A stretch of 64,000 nt of DNA from Dryocola clanedunensis. Its GTDB lineage: Bacteria > Pseudomonadota > Gammaproteobacteria > Enterobacterales > Enterobacteriaceae. Under the pieces are notes generated by a model. The model was given only the letters and a program-made list of their open reading frames with translations. It was not told where the DNA came from and did not search any database. Shown in pieces: positions 52,150 through 61,870 of the stretch. The translations under genes and the position numbers were made by a program. Each line of letters opens with the position of its first letter. The stretch's first letter is position 1. The DNA lies in assembly GCF_025215155.1 (NCBI RefSeq), contig NZ_JALHAM010000110.1. The stretch is one strand, 5' to 3'.

Positions 52150-54597
52150 TTAAAGACGAACCGGCTTGATGTGCCAGATTTCGTCGGCGTATTCCTGAAT
52201 CGTCCTGTCGGACGAGAAATAGCCCATGTTGGCAATGTTATGCATGGTGCGGATGGTCCACTCTTCCGGCTGGCGGTACAGCTCGTCCACCTTGTCCTGA
52301 CAGTCCACGTAGCTGCGGTAGTCCGCCAGCACCTGGTAGTGATCCCCGAAGTTAATCAGTGAATCCAGCAGGTCGCGATAGCGCGTCGGCTCGCCGGGGC
52401 TGAAGGTGCCGCTGCCGATTTGCGTCAGCACCTGGTGCAGCTCTTCATCCTGTTCGTAATACTCGCGCGGCTTGTAGCCGTTGCGCCGCAGCTCTTCGAC
52501 CTCTTCCGCCGTATTACCAAAGATAAAGATGTTGTCCTCGCCGACGTGCTCCAGCATCTCGACGTTTGCGCCGTCCAGGGTGCCGATGGTCAGCGCACCG
52601 TTGAGGGCAAACTTCATGTTGCTGGTGCCCGAGGCCTCGGTGCCCGCAAGCGAAATCTGCTCGGAGAGATCCGCCGCCGGAATGATTACCTGCGCCAGGC
52701 TCACGCTGTAGTTCGGAATGAATACCACTTTCAGGCGGTCCTTCACGTCCGGATCGTTGTTAATCACCGCCGCCACATCGTTAATGAGATGGATGATGTG
52801 CTTCGCCATGTAGTACGCCGAGGCGGCCTTCCCGGCAAAGATGTTCACACGCGGCACCCAGTCCGCCGTTGGGTCGGCCTTGATGCGGTTATAACGCGTG
52901 ATGACGTGCAGCACATTCATCAACTGGCGCTTGTATTCGTGGATGCGCTTGATCTGCACGTCAAACAAAGCGTTAGGATTCACCACCACGTTCAGCTGCT
53001 GGCCGATGTACTCCGCCAGCCGCTTCTTATTGGCAAGCTTCGCCTTGCGCACGTCCTGATGCACGGTCGGGTAGTCGATATGCTGCTTCAGCTCGCTGAG
53101 CTGGCCGAGATCGGTGCGCCAGGTGCGGCCAATGTTTTCATCCAGCACATCCGAAAGCGGCGGATTAGCCAGCGCCAGCCAGCGGCGCGGCGTGACGCCG
53201 TTGGTTTTATTGCTAAAGCGCATCGGGAAGATGGCGGCGAAGTCGGCAAACAGCGACTGCACCATCAGGTTCGAGTGCAGCTCAGAAACGCCGTTCACCT
53301 TGTGGCTGGCGACTACCGCAAGCCAGGCCATGCGCACGCGGCGACCGTTGGACTCATCAATGATCGAGGTGCGCCCCAGCAGACCGGTATCGTTTGGATA
53401 CTGCTCCTGCAGGGTTTTCAGGAAGTAGTCGTTAATTTCAAAGATGATTTGCAGATGGCGCGGCAGAATTTTGCCGAGCATGTCTACCGGCCAGGACTCC
53501 AGCGCCTCGCTCATCAGCGTGTGGTTGGTGTAGGAGAACACCTGGCAGGTCACCTCAAAGGCGTCTTCCCAGCTGAATTTATGCTCGTCCATCAGCACGC
53601 GCATCAGCTCGGGGATAGACAGCACCGGGTGGGTGTCATTGAGGTGAATGGCGATTTTATCCGCCAGGTTGGCGTAGGTTTTATGCAGCTGATAATGGCG
53701 GCTGAGAATGTCCTGCACGGTGGCGGAGACCAGGAAGTACTCCTGCCGCAGACGCAGCTCGCGCCCTGAATAGGTCGTGTCGTCCGGGTAAAGTACGCGG
53801 GAGACGTTCTCGGAGTGGTTTTTATCCTCCACCGCCGCGAAGTAGTCACCCTGATTGAATTTGCCGAGGTTGATTTCGCTGCTGGCCTGGGCGTTCCACA
53901 GGCGCAGGGTATTAGTCGCATCCGTATCGTAGCCGGGGATAATCTGGTCGTAAGCCACCGCGAGGATCTCTTCGGTTTCCACCCAGCGGGATTTTTTACC
54001 TTCCAGCTGCACGCGGCCGCCGAAACGCACTTTGTAGCGGGTATTGTGTCGCTTGAACTCCCACGGGTTGCCGTATTCCAGCCAGTAATCCGGGGACTCT
54101 TTCTGCCGCCCGTCCACAATATTCTGTTTGAACATGCCGTAGTCGTAGCGGATACCGTAGCCGCGTCCCGGTAAACCGAGCGTGGCAAGCGAATCGAGGA
54201 AGCAGGCCGCAAGACGTCCGAGGCCGCCGTTACCCAGTCCGGGGTCATTTTCTTCGTCGATTAACTCTTCAAGGTCGAGGCCCATCTCTTCGAGGGCGTT
54301 TTTCACATCGTCATAAATGCCCAGCGAAAGCAGCGCGTTGGAGAGCGTGCGGCCAATCAGAAATTCCATCGACAGGTAATAAACCTGGCGAACCTCCTGG
54401 GAGAGCTGCGCGCGGTTGGAGCGCAGCCAGCGTTCAACCAGCCGGTCGCGGACCGCGAACAGCGTGGCGTTCAGCCACTCGTGCTTGTTGGCAATGGCAG
54501 GGTCTTTCCCCACCGTAAACATCAGCTTGTAAGCAATCGAATGTTTTAACGCTTCGACGCTCAGCGTGGGTGATGCATAGGAAAAGGGTGCGTTCAT
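52150..54597 (-). CDS. glgP: Glycogen phosphorylase
   Basis: A GT35 phosphorylase of 815 residues, the E. coli length, that trims glycogen to limit dextrins, releasing glucose-1-phosphate. It has the PLP-Lys motif EASGTSNMKFALNGALTIG and GNGGLGRLAACFLDSLATL. It differs from MalP at the PLP loop (GTSNMKF) and in a longer N-terminus beginning NAPFSYASPTLS. It is the last gene of glgBXCAP, 20 bp after glgA. Confidence 0.98.
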   Translation of the reverse strand: MNAPFSYASPTLSVEALKHSIAYKLMFTVGKDPAIANKHEWLNATLFAVRDRLVERWLRSNRAQLSQEVRQVYYLSMEFLIGRTLSNALLSLGIYDDVKNALEEMGLDLEELIDEENDPGLGNGGLGRLAACFLDSLATLGLPGRGYGIRYDYGMFKQNIVDGRQKESPDYWLEYGNPWEFKRHNTRYKVRFGGRVQLEGKKSRWVETEEILAVAYDQIIPGYDTDATNTLRLWNAQASSEINLGKFNQGDYFAAVEDKNHSENVSRVLYPDDTTYSGRELRLRQEYFLVSATVQDILSRHYQLHKTYANLADKIAIHLNDTHPVLSIPELMRVLMDEHKFSWEDAFEVTCQVFSYTNHTLMSEALESWPVDMLGKILPRHLQIIFEINDYFLKTLQEQYPNDTGLLGRTSIIDESNGRRVRMAWLAVVASHKVNGVSELHSNLMVQSLFADFAAIFPMRFSNKTNGVTPRRWLALANPPLSDVLDENIGRTWRTDLGQLSELKQHIDYPTVHQDVRKAKLANKKRLAEYIGQQLNVVVNPNALFDVQIKRIHEYKRQLMNVLHVITRYNRIKADPTADWVPRVNIFAGKAASAYYMAKHIIHLINDVAAVINNDPDVKDRLKVVFIPNYSVSLAQVIIPAADLSEQISLAGTEASGTSNMKFALNGALTIGTLDGANVEMLEHVGEDNIFIFGNTAEEVEELRRNGYKPREYYEQDEELHQVLTQIGSGTFSPGEPTRYRDLLDSLINFGDHYQVLADYRSYVDCQDKVDELYRQPEEWTIRTMHNIANMGYFSSDRTIQEYADEIWHIKPVRL

Positions 54598-54617
54598 AAT
54601 CAGTGATTCCTGGATGA

Positions 54618-56051
54618 TTACAACAAGCGTTGATAAAGGTCGCGGTACGACTGCGCCGCTACCTGCCAGCTAAAATCCATATTCATGGCCTGACGCTGGA
54701 CGAAACGCCACAGCGACGGGCGGGACCACAGCACGAAAGCACGTCTGATCGCGCGAAGCAGCGACCAGGCATTACTGTCTTCAAAAACAAACCCCGTTGC
54801 GATTCCGTCCGCCAGATTTTCAAGAGAGGTGTCGGATACCGTATCTGCCAGCCCACCCGTTCGCCGCACCAGCGGCAAGGTGCCATATTTCAGGCCGTAT
54901 AACTGGGTTAAACCACACGGTTCAAAGCGGCTGGGCACCAGAATCACATCCGCCCCGCCCATAATGCGGTGGGAGAACGCTTCGTGATAGCCAATCTGAA
55001 CCCCGACCTGGCCGGGATGCTCGGCTGCCGCCGCCAGAAAACCTTCTTGTATAATTGAGTCGCCCGCCCCCAGCAGCGCCAGTTGCCCGCCCTGTTCGAG
55101 CAGCCCCGGCAGCGCTTCAAGCACCAGGTCCAGCCCTTTCTGGCTGGTTAAACGACTTACTACTGCAAAAAGTGGCGCTTTGTCGTTGACCTTCAACCCC
55201 ATAGCCACCTGGAGCTGGCGTTTGTTCTCGGCTTTATCCTCCAGCGAATCGCGGGTATACCGGGAAGCAAGCAGCAGGTCATGGGCCGGATCCCAGATTT
55301 TGTCATCCACGCCGTTCAGAATGCCGGACAGGCGTCCCTCGCGGTGGCGCTGAGTCAACAGCCCCTCCATCCCGTAGGCGAAGTGCGCCTCGGTGATTTC
55401 CCGCGCGTAGGTCGGGCTGACCGCCGTAATATGATCAGCATAGTAAAGGCCAGCTTTCAAGTACGATATTTGACCGTTGAACTCCAGCCCGTTGATGTCA
55501 TAGAACGACCAGGGCAGATCGATTTCATTCATATGATGGGCGTAAAACAGCCCCTGGTAGGCCAGGTTATGAACGGTAAAGACCGACTTTGCCGGATTGC
55601 CTCGCGCGCGCAAATAGGCCGGTGTCAGTCCCGCATGCCAGTCGTGTGCGTGCACGATATCCGGGCGCCAGAAGGGATCCAGCCCGCAGGCCATCTCGCT
55701 GCCCGCCCAGCCGAGCAGGGCAAAACGCAGCACGTTGTCAGAGTAGGCAAACTGGTTAGTGTCATGATACGGGCTACCCGGACGATCGTATAAATGCGGC
55801 GCGTCTATCAGGTAAATCCCCACGCCGTCGAGCTGGCCGTATAACAAAGTCATATGACCTGCGAAGGTATCGCGCTGCGACACCACCTGCACATCAGTAA
55901 TACCGCGGTGAATATCCGGAAACGCAGGCAGTAATACGCGTGTTTCCACGCCCCCGGCAATCTGGGCCGCAGGCAGCGCGCCAAGAACATCTGCAAGGCC
56001 ACCGGTTTTCAACAGTGGAAATATTTCAGAACATACATGTAAGACCTGCAT
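54618..56051 (-). CDS. glgA: Glycogen synthase
   Basis: A GT5 ADP-glucose alpha-1,4-glucosyltransferase of 477 residues. The N-terminal ADP-glucose site is KTGGLADVLGALP (from Lys15), and the C-terminal domain has SRFEPCGLTQLYGLKYGTLP with the catalytic Glu. The start ATG at 56051 has GGGAG 6 nt upstream; two more in-frame codons upstream are not needed. It follows glgC by 110 bp, a gap that could hold an internal promoter. Confidence 0.98.
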   Translation of the reverse strand: MQVLHVCSEIFPLLKTGGLADVLGALPAAQIAGGVETRVLLPAFPDIHRGITDVQVVSQRDTFAGHMTLLYGQLDGVGIYLIDAPHLYDRPGSPYHDTNQFAYSDNVLRFALLGWAGSEMACGLDPFWRPDIVHAHDWHAGLTPAYLRARGNPAKSVFTVHNLAYQGLFYAHHMNEIDLPWSFYDINGLEFNGQISYLKAGLYYADHITAVSPTYAREITEAHFAYGMEGLLTQRHREGRLSGILNGVDDKIWDPAHDLLLASRYTRDSLEDKAENKRQLQVAMGLKVNDKAPLFAVVSRLTSQKGLDLVLEALPGLLEQGGQLALLGAGDSIIQEGFLAAAAEHPGQVGVQIGYHEAFSHRIMGGADVILVPSRFEPCGLTQLYGLKYGTLPLVRRTGGLADTVSDTSLENLADGIATGFVFEDSNAWSLLRAIRRAFVLWSRPSLWRFVQRQAMNMDFSWQVAAQSYRDLYQRLL

Positions 56052-56161
56052 TCGCACTCCCGTATAGCAAGTCTCGGCGCTGCATTAAGTCAGGAACAGT
56101 CGCCGAACGATAAAATGACTCCGCGCGGCTCACGCCGCGCGTGGGTCAATCCTTCACTTCT

Positions 56162-57445
56162 TTAACCTTGTATCCTTGCCAGCATTTCCCGAGTCACCAG
56201 CACAATGCCTTCTTCCGAGCGGTAGAAACGACGCGCGTCTTCTTCAGCATTTTCACCCACGACCATCCCTTCCGGGATAACACAGGCCCTGTCGATAATG
56301 CAGCGACGCAGACGGCAGGAGCGCCCGACTTTCACATCCGGCAACAGCACTGACGAATCGATATTACAAAACGAGTTAACGCGGACCCGCGGGAACAGCA
56401 CCGACTGCACCACCACCGAACCGGAGATAATGCAGCCGCCGGAGACCAGCGAGTTCAGCGTCATCCCGTGGCTGCCCGAGCGGTCCTGAACAAACTTGGC
56501 CGGCGGCAGCGGTTCCATATGGGTACGGATTGGCCACTCCTGGTCATACATATCCAGTTCCGGCGTCACCGACGCGAGGTCAAGGTTAGCCTTCCAGTAG
56601 GCTTCAAGCGTCCCCACGTCGCGCCAGTAAGGCTCGGCGTCCGGGTCGGACTGCACGCAGGAGAGCGGGAACGGGTGGGCAAACGCCTGGCCGGACTTCA
56701 TGACGTAAGGAATGATGTCCTTACCGAAATCGTGGCTGGAGTTTTCGTCAACGTCGTCGGCTTCAAGCAGTTCGTAGAGGTAATCGGCGTCAAAAACGTA
56801 GATGCCCATACTGGCTAACGCTTTGCTGTCGTCCCCCGGCATTGACGGTGGATTGGCAGGTTTTTCGACGAATTCAATAATTTTGTCTTCTTCGTCAACC
56901 GCCATCACGCCAAAGGCCGTCGCTTCATGCAGCGGCACCGGCATGCAGGCCACCGTGCAACGCGCGCCCTTTTCGACGTGGTCAATCAGCATGCGCGAGT
57001 AGTCCTGCTTGTAGATATGGTCCCCGGCCAGAATCACCACGTACTCGGCTTTATAACGGCGAATGATGTCGAGGTTCTGGGTGACGGCATCCGCCGTGCC
57101 GCGATACCAGTTTTCCCCGTGTACACGCTGCTGCGCAGGCAGGAGATCGACAAACTCGTTCATCTCTTCGCTGAAGAACGACCAACCGCGCTGGATATGC
57201 TGCACCAGCGTGTGGGACTGATACTGGGTGATCACGCCAATACGGCGGATCCCGGAGTTAATGCAGTTCGATAAGGCAAAATCAATAATGCGGAACTTGC
57301 CGCCAAAGTGAACGGCGGGTTTCGCACGCGTAGATGTCAGGTCTTTTAGTCGGGTACCGCGGCCACCAGCCAGAATCAACGCAACTGACTTATTAGGCAG
57401 CTGTCTTGCCAGCATTAGAGGGTCGTTCTTCTCAAGTCTAACCAT
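56162..57445 (-). CDS. glgC: Glucose-1-phosphate adenylyltransferase (ADP-glucose pyrophosphorylase)
   Basis: The allosterically controlled first step of glycogen synthesis. It is 427 residues long, 4 shorter than E. coli because the basic C-terminal tail is truncated. It has the nucleotidyl-transfer loop LILAGGRGTRLKDL, the regulatory Lys region near residue 39 (RAKPAVHFGGKFR), catalytic DHIYKQDYS and the C-terminal beta-helix. ATG at 57445 (VRLEKNDPLMLARQ) is chosen; a longer frame to 57559 overlaps glgX without homology. It lies 14 bp after glgX. Confidence 0.97.
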   Translation of the reverse strand: MVRLEKNDPLMLARQLPNKSVALILAGGRGTRLKDLTSTRAKPAVHFGGKFRIIDFALSNCINSGIRRIGVITQYQSHTLVQHIQRGWSFFSEEMNEFVDLLPAQQRVHGENWYRGTADAVTQNLDIIRRYKAEYVVILAGDHIYKQDYSRMLIDHVEKGARCTVACMPVPLHEATAFGVMAVDEEDKIIEFVEKPANPPSMPGDDSKALASMGIYVFDADYLYELLEADDVDENSSHDFGKDIIPYVMKSGQAFAHPFPLSCVQSDPDAEPYWRDVGTLEAYWKANLDLASVTPELDMYDQEWPIRTHMEPLPPAKFVQDRSGSHGMTLNSLVSGGCIISGSVVVQSVLFPRVRVNSFCNIDSSVLLPDVKVGRSCRLRRCIIDRACVIPEGMVVGENAEEDARRFYRSEEGIVLVTREMLARIQG

Positions 57446-57459
57446 GACTGACTCCTTTT

Positions 57460-59442
57460 TTATGACTTCTGGAATACGCAGACTCCGTGCGCAGGACCAT
57501 GCCATACAGCCATCACCACCGGGTTGTCCTCCCCGGCAAATGGGGGAATGGCTCGCCACTCCCCTTCAGGTAATACGATGTCTGCAACTTCTTCGGTGGC
57601 ATTAATCGTAATAAGCCAACGTTCACTGAGCAGGATTTGCACACGATGCACCCCACTCTGCCACTCGTCGGCATTCAGAGGCTGAGCCTCCTTGTTAAAC
57701 CAGCGAACATTGTCATCTCCTTCCTCCCACCAGCTGTTCCGGGTTAGGGCCGGAATAGTCTGGCGCAGATGAATCAACGCTGCGGTAAAGGTGGTTAAAC
57801 CGTCGTTACAGTGTTCCCAATCGAGCCAGGTCAGGGCGTTGTCCTGGCAGTAAGCATTGTTATTGCCGTGCTGGCTGTGACCGTGCTCGTCACCCGCCAG
57901 CAGCATCGGCGTCCCCTGAGAAAGCAGCAGCGTTGTCAGCAACGAATGCACGCTGTCTCGCCGCCGCTCTTTGATAATCAGGCTGGCTTCCAGCCCTTCA
58001 AAGCCGTAGTTGTTGCTGTAGTTATTGCCCGTCCCGTCGCGGTTATCTTCGCCGTTGGCTTCGTTGTGCTTATTGTTGAAGCTCACGCAGTCGCGCAGAG
58101 TAAAGCCGTCATGGGCGGTAATTAAGTTGATGCTGGTTGAAGGACGGCGCTCGCCGTGGCGGTAGACATCGCTCGACCCGGCAAAGCGGCAGGCGAATCC
58201 CCCCAACGATAAATCCTGTTGCAGCCAGAAACGGCGCATGCCGTCACGAAAATGATCGTTCCATTCAGCGAACAACGGCGGATAGTTGCCGACCTGATAA
58301 CCGCCGGCACCGATGTCCCAGGGTTCGGCGATCAGCTTGGTCTGCGACAGCACGGGATCGTTCTTGATCGCTTCAAACAGCGGCGCATCCTGACGGAATT
58401 CCGGGGTTCGCCCCATGATCGACGCCAGATCGAAGCGGAAGCCGTCGACATGACAGCTGTCCACCCAGTAGCGCAGGCAGTCCACCATCTGGCTGACCAC
58501 CCCTGGCGTACTGAGATTCAGCGCGTTACCGCAGCCCGTCCAGTTGTGGTAATCGCCGTTATCCATTAACCAATAATAGCTACGGTTGTCGATTCCGCGC
58601 AGGGAGAAGGTCGGCCCGTCGAGATCCAGCTCCGCGCTGTGGTTAAGCACGATGTCCAGAATCACTTCGATGCCCGCCTTGTGCAGCGCTTTGATTGCCC
58701 CGCGTAGCTCATTAGCGGCATTGTGCGGATTGTGATTGACGGCGTAATAGCCTTCCACGGCGTAGAAAGCCCGCGGGTTGTAGCCCCAGTAGTTGCTCAG
58801 CCCTAAGTGGGCCACGCGCGGCTCGGTGACAAAATGCGCCACCGGCAGCAGTTCGATCGCCGTGATCCCCAGGCGTTTGAAATACGCGATCATCACCGGA
58901 TGACCGAGCGCGGCGTAGGTGCCGCGGATCTCCTGCGGGATACCAGGATGGCGCAAGGTCAGCCCCCGAACGTGGGCTTCGTAGATAATTGTTTTGCCCC
59001 ACGGCGTGCGCGGGTGCTCATCGTCTTCCCAGTCGAACGTCTCCCGCACCACCACGCACTTCGCCATTTCGCGGGCGTCGTCCTGCATGTCCGGCTGATC
59101 GTGTCCGCTGTGGAAATGCGGATGGTCGTTTAAGCCACCGACTACCACGCGGGCGCAGGGGTCCAGCAGCAGCTTCGCCGGATTAAAGCGATGGCCGTTG
59201 TGTGGCTCCCACGGGCCGTGAACCCGGTAGCCATAAAGCAGGCCTGGTTTCGCATTGGGCAGATAGCCGTGCCAGATGTCCCCGGTGCGCACCGGCAGAT
59301 CGTAACGCTGTTCATGACCGTGTTCGTCAAAGATACAGAGTTCTACCTTGTGCGCGTGGGCGGAAAATAGCGTGAAGTTCACCCCTTTCCCGTCATAGTG
59401 CGAACCGTACGGTGCCGAATTTCCGGCGGTAAGCTGTGTCAT
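57460..59442 (-). CDS. glgX: Glycogen debranching enzyme GlgX
   Basis: A GH13 isoamylase-type enzyme of 660 residues (657 in E. coli) that hydrolyses alpha-1,6 links of phosphorylase-limit dextrins. An N-terminal CBM48-like domain (VNFTLFSAHAHKVELCIFD) precedes the catalytic barrel. That barrel has DIVLNHSAE, the nucleophile region DGFRFDLASIMGR, the acid/base LIAEPWDIG and a later TAHDGFTL. It overlaps glgB by 4 bp (ATGA type), indicating coupled translation. Confidence 0.97.
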   Translation of the reverse strand: MTQLTAGNSAPYGSHYDGKGVNFTLFSAHAHKVELCIFDEHGHEQRYDLPVRTGDIWHGYLPNAKPGLLYGYRVHGPWEPHNGHRFNPAKLLLDPCARVVVGGLNDHPHFHSGHDQPDMQDDAREMAKCVVVRETFDWEDDEHPRTPWGKTIIYEAHVRGLTLRHPGIPQEIRGTYAALGHPVMIAYFKRLGITAIELLPVAHFVTEPRVAHLGLSNYWGYNPRAFYAVEGYYAVNHNPHNAANELRGAIKALHKAGIEVILDIVLNHSAELDLDGPTFSLRGIDNRSYYWLMDNGDYHNWTGCGNALNLSTPGVVSQMVDCLRYWVDSCHVDGFRFDLASIMGRTPEFRQDAPLFEAIKNDPVLSQTKLIAEPWDIGAGGYQVGNYPPLFAEWNDHFRDGMRRFWLQQDLSLGGFACRFAGSSDVYRHGERRPSTSINLITAHDGFTLRDCVSFNNKHNEANGEDNRDGTGNNYSNNYGFEGLEASLIIKERRRDSVHSLLTTLLLSQGTPMLLAGDEHGHSQHGNNNAYCQDNALTWLDWEHCNDGLTTFTAALIHLRQTIPALTRNSWWEEGDDNVRWFNKEAQPLNADEWQSGVHRVQILLSERWLITINATEEVADIVLPEGEWRAIPPFAGEDNPVVMAVWHGPAHGVCVFQKS

Positions 59443-61625
59443 TCGCCCTCCCGGACCAGCCAGATGGTGGCCAGCGGCGGCAGCGTGATACTCAATGAGT
59501 GCTCGCGCCCGTGGCTGGCAATTTCATCGCTGTGAACAACACCGCTGTTGCCGGTGTTGCTACCGTGGTAGTGCATAGAATCTGTATTAAGCTCTTCGCG
59601 CCAGCGGCCCGGCTGGTTGATGCCGAAACGATAGTTGTGGCGCGGTACCGGCGTGAAGTTAGCAGCAACGATCACTTCGTTACCTTCTGCATCACGGCGT
59701 ACAAAGATAAACACTGAGTTAGCTTTGTCTTCCACCACCAGCCATTCGAAGCCGTACGAGTCAAAATCCAGCTGGTGCATCGCGGCATGCTGCCGGTAGG
59801 TGCGGTTCAGGTCGCGCACCAGACGCTTCACGCCGTGGTGCCAGTTGTCGCCGCCTTCCAGCAGGTGCCAGTCGAGGCTGGTGTCGTGGTTCCACTCGCG
59901 GCCCTGGGCGAACTCGTTGCCCATGAACAGCAGCTTCTTGCCGGGGAAGGCCCACATCCAGCCGTAGTAGGCGCGCAGGTTGGCAAACTTCTGCCACGCG
60001 TCGCCCGGCATTCTGTCCAGTATGGATTTCTTGCCGTGCACGACCTCATCGTGGGACAGCGGCAGCACGAAGTTTTCGGTGCTGTTGTAGAGCATGCCAA
60101 AGGTCATTTTGTCGTGATGATGCTGACGATAGACCGGGTCGAGCTTCATGTAGTCGAGGGTGTCGTGCATCCAGCCCAGGTTCCACTTGAACCAGAAGCC
60201 CAGGCCGCCCATAGATGGCGGGCGCGACACACCGGTGAAGTCAGTGGATTCTTCCGCCATGGTGACCGCGCCGGGCGTTTGCTCGCCAATAATACGGTTG
60301 GTGCTGCGCAGGAACTCGATGGCCTCTAAGTTTTCGCGCCCGCCTTTGTCGTTAGGGATCCACTCCCCCGGCTCGCGGCTATAGTCGCGGTAAATCATCG
60401 AGGCCACGGCATCCACCCGCAGGCCATCTATGCCGAAGCGTTCAATCCAGTACAGGGCGTTGCCGACCAGATAGTTGCTGACTTCGCGCCGTCCGTAGTT
60501 GTAGATCAGCGTGTTCCAGTCCTGATGAAAGCCTTCGCGCGGGTCGCCGTGCTCGTAAAGCGAGGTACCGTCAAACTTCGCCAGCCCGGCGTCGTCCGTC
60601 GGGAAATGACCGGGCACCCAGTCGAGCAGCACGTTCAGTCCTGCGGCGTGAGCGGCGTTGATGAAATAGCGGAAGTCTTCCCGCGTGCCGAACCTTCGCG
60701 TTGGCGCATACAACCCTTGTGGCTGATAGCCCCAGCTGCCGTCAAACGGGTGTTCATTGATGGGCAGCAGCTCAAGGTGCGTGAAGCCCATCTCTTTGAC
60801 ATACGGCACCAGCTGGTCCGCCAGCTCGCGGTAGCTCAGCCAGAAATTGTTGTCCGCGTGGCGACGCCATGAACCGAGATGCACTTCGTAGATAGAAATA
60901 GGCTGGTCGAAGCCGTTAGCCTTTTGCCGCGCCGGGCTGAGCACGGTTTTCTCCGGCAGACCGCAGATCAGCGAAGCCGTTTCCGGGCGCATCTGGGACT
61001 CAAAGGCGTAGGGGTCCGCCTTCAGGCGCAGCTGGCCTTCGGTGTCGATAAGCTCGAATTTATACAGCTGGCCGGGATGCGCGCCGGGGATAAACAGCTC
61101 CCAGATACCGCTTTCGCGACGCAGACGCATCGGGTGACGACGCCCGTCCCAGTAGTTGAACTGTCCCACCACGGAGACGCGGCGGGCGTTAGGCGCCCAG
61201 ACGGAGAAGCGCGTACCCGTCACGCCGTCCATAGTATCAGCATGAGCGCCCAGGGTTTCATAAGGGCGCAGGTGGGTACCTTCGGACAGCAGCCAGCTGT
61301 CCATTTCCTGGATCAGCGGGCCAAAACGATAGGGATCATCAATCAGATTTTCCTGGCCGTGCCAGATGACAGCCAGCTGATAGCGAAATGGATTTTTGCG
61401 ACGCTGAATAATACCGCTGAAAAAACCGCGCGAGTCGAGGCACTCAAGCTTGCCGACCTTACGGCCGGTTTTCGGTTCGATAACCCACACTTCCGTGGCG
61501 TCAGGCAACAGGGCGCGGACTTCCAGCCCGGCTTCTGTTTTATGCATCCCCAGCAGGGAAAAGGGGTCGGCGAAATGACCCGCTATCAGCGCATTGATCG
61601 CGTCTTTATCGGGAAGAACAGACAT
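59439..61625 (-). CDS. glgB: 1,4-alpha-glucan branching enzyme
   Basis: A GH13 branching enzyme of 728 residues, identical in length to E. coli GlgB. The N-terminal carbohydrate-binding domains (N1, and CBM48 with TRFSVWAPNARRVSVVG) precede the barrel motifs DWVPGHFPTDD, nucleophile Asp in GLRVDAVASM, the Glu in MAEESTDF and SHDEVVHGK. The ATG at 61625 is chosen; upstream codons of the frame have no homology. It is the first gene of the leftward glgBXCAP operon, 246 bp after asd. Confidence 0.98.
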   Translation of the reverse strand: MSVLPDKDAINALIAGHFADPFSLLGMHKTEAGLEVRALLPDATEVWVIEPKTGRKVGKLECLDSRGFFSGIIQRRKNPFRYQLAVIWHGQENLIDDPYRFGPLIQEMDSWLLSEGTHLRPYETLGAHADTMDGVTGTRFSVWAPNARRVSVVGQFNYWDGRRHPMRLRRESGIWELFIPGAHPGQLYKFELIDTEGQLRLKADPYAFESQMRPETASLICGLPEKTVLSPARQKANGFDQPISIYEVHLGSWRRHADNNFWLSYRELADQLVPYVKEMGFTHLELLPINEHPFDGSWGYQPQGLYAPTRRFGTREDFRYFINAAHAAGLNVLLDWVPGHFPTDDAGLAKFDGTSLYEHGDPREGFHQDWNTLIYNYGRREVSNYLVGNALYWIERFGIDGLRVDAVASMIYRDYSREPGEWIPNDKGGRENLEAIEFLRSTNRIIGEQTPGAVTMAEESTDFTGVSRPPSMGGLGFWFKWNLGWMHDTLDYMKLDPVYRQHHHDKMTFGMLYNSTENFVLPLSHDEVVHGKKSILDRMPGDAWQKFANLRAYYGWMWAFPGKKLLFMGNEFAQGREWNHDTSLDWHLLEGGDNWHHGVKRLVRDLNRTYRQHAAMHQLDFDSYGFEWLVVEDKANSVFIFVRRDAEGNEVIVAANFTPVPRHNYRFGINQPGRWREELNTDSMHYHGSNTGNSGVVHSDEIASHGREHSLSITLPPLATIWLVREGE

Positions 61626-61828
61626 AGTATTCGTCCTGTTTATTGTATGTGCCACACAACCCGGCACTTATCATTGACCCTAACGGACAGCGTAAAAAGC
61701 GCTCCTGCAAGCTGCTCCGCCCAACTAATCATCATGACGGTTTTTTCCGCCCTGACTTAAGCATAGCCAACGTGCTGTTTTACTCCTGGGAAATAATTAA
61801 CAACAACATTACATCCATGTATGACGCG
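61626..61828 (-). promoter_or_regulatory. glgB upstream region
   Basis: About 200 bp between the asd terminator and glgB. The asd terminator lies upstream of it on the minus strand, so the glg promoter should be here. I could not assign -35 and -10 with confidence, and no perfect CRP site is visible. Confidence 0.4.
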
Positions 61829-61855
61829 AAAAAAAAGGGGCTGCAATGCCCCTTT
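61829..61855 (-). terminator. asd terminator
   Basis: On the minus strand AAAGGGGC and GCCCCTTT flank a 6-nt loop and are followed by a run of T. It lies 16 bp beyond the asd stop codon and separates asd from the glg operon. Confidence 0.92.
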
Positions 61856-61870
61856 GGTATGTAAGTGTAA

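Noticed and set aside
52420..53769. A 449-codon open frame antisense to glgP
   Set aside because: A shadow frame of a conserved gene; the malP gene shows a similar smaller shadow, as expected for paralogues.
42583..54597. malP and glgP as a recent duplication
   Set aside because: Both are long-established, distinct phosphorylases with different PLP-loop residues and different operons, present as such across enterobacteria.
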